Source: Thalassotalea crassostreae
Lineage (GTDB): Bacteria; Pseudomonadota; Gammaproteobacteria; Enterobacterales; Alteromonadaceae
NCBI RefSeq assembly: GCF_001831495.1
Contig: NZ_CP017689.1
Coordinates: 3,100,001-3,164,000 of the forward strand
DNA: 64,000 bases
Reading direction: 5' to 3'
Shown here: one piece after another, positions 61,927 to 64,000 of the stretch
How the letters are laid out: each line of letters begins with the position of its first letter
Numbering within the stretch: the stretch's first letter is position 1
Translations under genes and position numbers: made by a program
The notes under the pieces: generated by a model
Seen by the model: only the letters and a program-made list of their open reading frames with translations
Told to the model about the DNA's origin: nothing
The model's database searches: none

Positions 61927-62583
61927 ATGACTCGACTATACTCCTTTATATTTTTATTTATCAGCTTTAGCTGTGCTGGAAAACAAAATAGTTGTGAATA
62001 TATAACTCATATCCTTAAAGATTCTTGGTCTAATTTTCAGAAAATCAGCTCTAAAACCGAAACAGATTTATCAAAGATATCAACTCATTACGGGTATGGT
62101 TCATCAAAGGAGTACATTTCAAAAATAATATTGCCAGGTGCAAGTGAATGCCTCATTGATATTAGTAAAGAAAGTAATGAATTCGAATGTGAATGGGATT
62201 ACGGGGATAATTTCGAACAAGCAGTAGCCGGTTACTTTAATTTAATGCAAACAATAGGAAAATGCAAAAGTACTTTTCAAGGTGTGTGGGACGTAGACAA
62301 CTATGTTGGACGTGGAAGCTATTCTATTAGAAAAAAGTTTGAAGTTCTTGCTCAAGATGTTTTTGAAGGCAAACTGACAGAGCGAGCAGCAATTAATAAT
62401 CAAGCACTAAATATCATCGAACTCAATACAAATGATGAGCCTGAGAAGTATTTCGATTTTACTTATGAACGAATTGAATACATCCAAAGAGGCACAACTA
62501 GAGATCACTCTATTAGAGTAAAAATTATAGATATCAGAGGTAGCTACTTTTTATATTTTTCATTAGAAAGTTTTGAAATTTAA
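61927..62583 (+). CDS. Exported Cys-patterned protein of unknown function (paralogue A)
   Basis: This 218-residue protein has a signal segment (LYSFIFLFISFSCAG) with a Cys at residue 17; the following A-G-K could also make it a lipoprotein. The mature part has NSCEYITHIL, then ILPGASECLIDIS, FECEWDYGDNFEQAVAGYFNLMQTIGKCKSTF, and a basic-acidic C-terminal domain. The C / LPxAxEC / (F,Y)xCxW pattern recurs in the next gene, so they are paralogues. No family is recognised. It is strongly AT-rich, as expected for island cargo. Confidence 0.65.
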   Translation: MTRLYSFIFLFISFSCAGKQNSCEYITHILKDSWSNFQKISSKTETDLSKISTHYGYGSSKEYISKIILPGASECLIDISKESNEFECEWDYGDNFEQAVAGYFNLMQTIGKCKSTFQGVWDVDNYVGRGSYSIRKKFEVLAQDVFEGKLTERAAINNQALNIIELNTNDEPEKYFDFTYERIEYIQRGTTRDHSIRVKIIDIRGSYFLYFSLESFEI

Positions 62584-62591
62584 AAGGAATT

Positions 62592-63737
62592 ATGTGTATG
62601 AGTTCAAAATTAAAATTTTGTTTTCTTTGTACTATTTTCATAACCAAGGTTTCATTCGGTAATGGAGTTTGTAAAGATTTTGACATGTTAGTTAACGAAT
62701 CAGAAAAGTTAACAACAAATTTTTTCAGTCAAGGCTATAAGAGAATGAATAAAGAAGTTAAGTTCAAAGCTATAGATCTTAAATGTAATTTGTCTATAGA
62801 AAGTGAACTTAATATCAATAACCCTTTAGGGGTTAAATTAATAAATTTTAGACAAAACATAGATTGCCCGATGTTAACTGATATACAGATTCAAAAAATT
62901 AAATCTAGTATTTCAAAAAATCAGTGTGAAAACTTTACATTCGAAGATCGAAGCGACGATGACTTATATGTGTTGTTAAGAAATAAAAAATACATACCTA
63001 GTTTGGAGTTTTTAAAAAACACTAACAATGGCCGTACCATTCCTGCTATTTCAATAATTTCGGGAAAGTATAGATCAATGTATAGCCCTGAAATTGTTGT
63101 TAAAAAAGAAATAAATTTTGGTTCAAAGCAATATGCTTCTAAATATAATATAGAACAATGGACTCAACAGAGAAAAATAGACAGCAATTATTGCGGACCA
63201 ATTAAAACTGTTCTCAATAATCTAATCGATAATGAATATGCTTTACTTAATGGACTAGGAAACGAAAATGGCAATAAATATATAAATGAAAAAGAGTATA
63301 GTTATCGTTCATTGAGTAGCTCAAGAAAAGACAAAACAAGTCAATCAAGAGATACAGTATTCAAATTACCAAACGCGAAAGAATGTAAATATTCAATAGA
63401 CGTTGAAGGTCAATATGAAAATTTTGACGAGTTAAAAAATGCACCTTTAATTGAAAAGTCGTACCGCTGTAAATGGCTCTTTGGATCAGCAAAAAATGCA
63501 CAAGAAACATTATATGACTTTGGTAGCATGATTGATATGTGTGTAGTGGGGAATGAAGAACTAAACTATACACTTAATATTTCAAAATATAAAAAGAATA
63601 AAAAGACAATCGAAGAGAATTTTCAGAAAGAATCAAAAAATAAAATTAGTGTAAATGCATACGGTTATGAGTTATCAACAAGAAAAAACTCTTACGAATT
63701 GGTTTTTAAGTTTGATTTTGAACCAAAGAAAAATTAA
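62592..63737 (+). CDS. Exported Cys-patterned protein of unknown function (paralogue B, longer)
   Basis: This 381-residue protein has a signal peptide (LKFCFLCTIFITKVSFGN). The first half (residues about 28-120) holds Cys in FGNGVCKDF, DLKCNLSI, NIDCPML and NQCENF. The second half (about 200-380) repeats the pattern of the upstream gene: DSNYCGPIKTVL, then FKLPNAKECKYSI, YRCKWLFGSAKNAQETLYDFGSMIDMC. AAGGA precedes the ATG. It follows paralogue A after 8 nt, so the two are cotranscribed. The function is unknown. Confidence 0.65.
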   Translation: MCMSSKLKFCFLCTIFITKVSFGNGVCKDFDMLVNESEKLTTNFFSQGYKRMNKEVKFKAIDLKCNLSIESELNINNPLGVKLINFRQNIDCPMLTDIQIQKIKSSISKNQCENFTFEDRSDDDLYVLLRNKKYIPSLEFLKNTNNGRTIPAISIISGKYRSMYSPEIVVKKEINFGSKQYASKYNIEQWTQQRKIDSNYCGPIKTVLNNLIDNEYALLNGLGNENGNKYINEKEYSYRSLSSSRKDKTSQSRDTVFKLPNAKECKYSIDVEGQYENFDELKNAPLIEKSYRCKWLFGSAKNAQETLYDFGSMIDMCVVGNEELNYTLNISKYKKNKKTIEENFQKESKNKISVNAYGYELSTRKNSYELVFKFDFEPKKN

Positions 63738-63754
63738 TTATAAGTGATCTTGGT

Positions 63755-64000
63755 ATGAACAGAAGGATTTTTGTAAAACTGGTTTATTCTTACTTGGCTA
63801 GTACTGCTATTTGTCACAGATGCTTTGCCAGTGAAAGTGGATGGCCCCAAAAAGGTGTGACCGGAAAATCTAATAAAGGAGAATATGTTGATCCTTCTTT
63901 AATTGGAGATGCGAGCTGGCCATCGCCAACTATCTCAAAAACGAATGATTTTCTAAATAAAAAAGTGGGGTGTGCCTTAAAGGGTGCTGAATCATCAGAA
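63755..64000 (+). CDS. Start of a further exported protein (cut by the window end)
   Basis: An open frame begins at an ATG 17 nt after paralogue B and remains open for 82 codons to the window end. It starts with a basic and hydrophobic signal-like segment (MNRRIFVKLVYSYLASTAIC), continues CHRCFASESGWPQKGVTGK, and then is hydrophilic with a Cys near the break. The ribosome site is weak. It probably belongs to the same transcript as the two genes before it; no family can be assigned from this fragment. Confidence 0.5.
   Translation, partial: MNRRIFVKLVYSYLASTAICHRCFASESGWPQKGVTGKSNKGEYVDPSLIGDASWPSPTISKTNDFLNKKVGCALKGAESSE

Overview
The window looks like a chromosomal segment of a marine gammaproteobacterium of the order Alteromonadales, most likely Colwelliaceae (Colwellia/Thalassotalea-like). 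The base composition is AT-rich. The clues are a ccmABCDE / ccmFGHI divergent pair, a short Rmf, DUF2750, DUF3820 and DUF5062 proteins, FolX-FolM, and a ChrR-sigma photo-oxidative stress cluster. The taxonomic call is inference from gene content only.

Layout. 1-3938: molybdenum cofactor and molybdate uptake genes (moaD end, moaE, modABC, moeB). 4000-9000: housekeeping singletons: rmf, DUF3820, msrA, cnoX (ybbN), a LURP-one-like protein, DUF2750 and a class 1A dihydroorotate dehydrogenase whose ribosome-binding site lies in a long inverted repeat. 9100-11234: an ECF sigma operon (DUF6249 protein, sigma factor, membrane protein) followed by two coupled membrane proteins. 11332-13787: a membrane-anchored diguanylate cyclase and a small EF-hand protein. 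13840-16056: small unknown genes downstream of a tRNA-Phe, with tRNA-like debris, direct repeats and a duplicated promoter-like element. 16199-22590: DUF1289, a SulP transporter, hemH, a glutathione peroxidase, ccmI, ccmH and ccmG. 22600-27659: ccmF, then ccmABCDE divergently. 28153-34860: a TonB-dependent receptor, ExbD, an orphan response regulator, a GAF protein behind three tandem MetJ-type boxes, folX-folM and a DUF5062 protein.

34929-50060 is a photo-oxidative (singlet oxygen) stress island built around an ECF11-type sigma factor and its ChrR anti-sigma. Four transcription units carry the same promoter signature (TGATC[C/A], an 18-nt spacer ending in CG, then TA): the sigma-chrR operon itself, a LON-domain protein, a six-domain fasciclin lipoprotein and a DUF523/DUF1722 protein. 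Beside them lie a photolyase and the operon NTF2-like / SDR / FAD oxidoreductase / DUF1365 / cyclopropane-fatty-acid synthase, plus an amine-oxidase-like flavoprotein with a ChrR-like bicupin.

From about 51774 to the right end the sequence is a genomic island. Its left boundary is a duplicated 3' portion of a tRNA-Leu (anticodon loop to CCA). It carries a type I restriction-modification operon (HTH regulator, hsdM, hsdS, hsdR, a YgjP-like metallopeptidase and an unknown protein with a possible PD-(D/E)XK core), then AT-rich, Cys-patterned secreted proteins of unknown function that run off the window. The intact tRNA-Leu and any integrase are predicted to lie beyond position 64000. Just left of the island a small gene has decayed by frameshifts (50644-50980).
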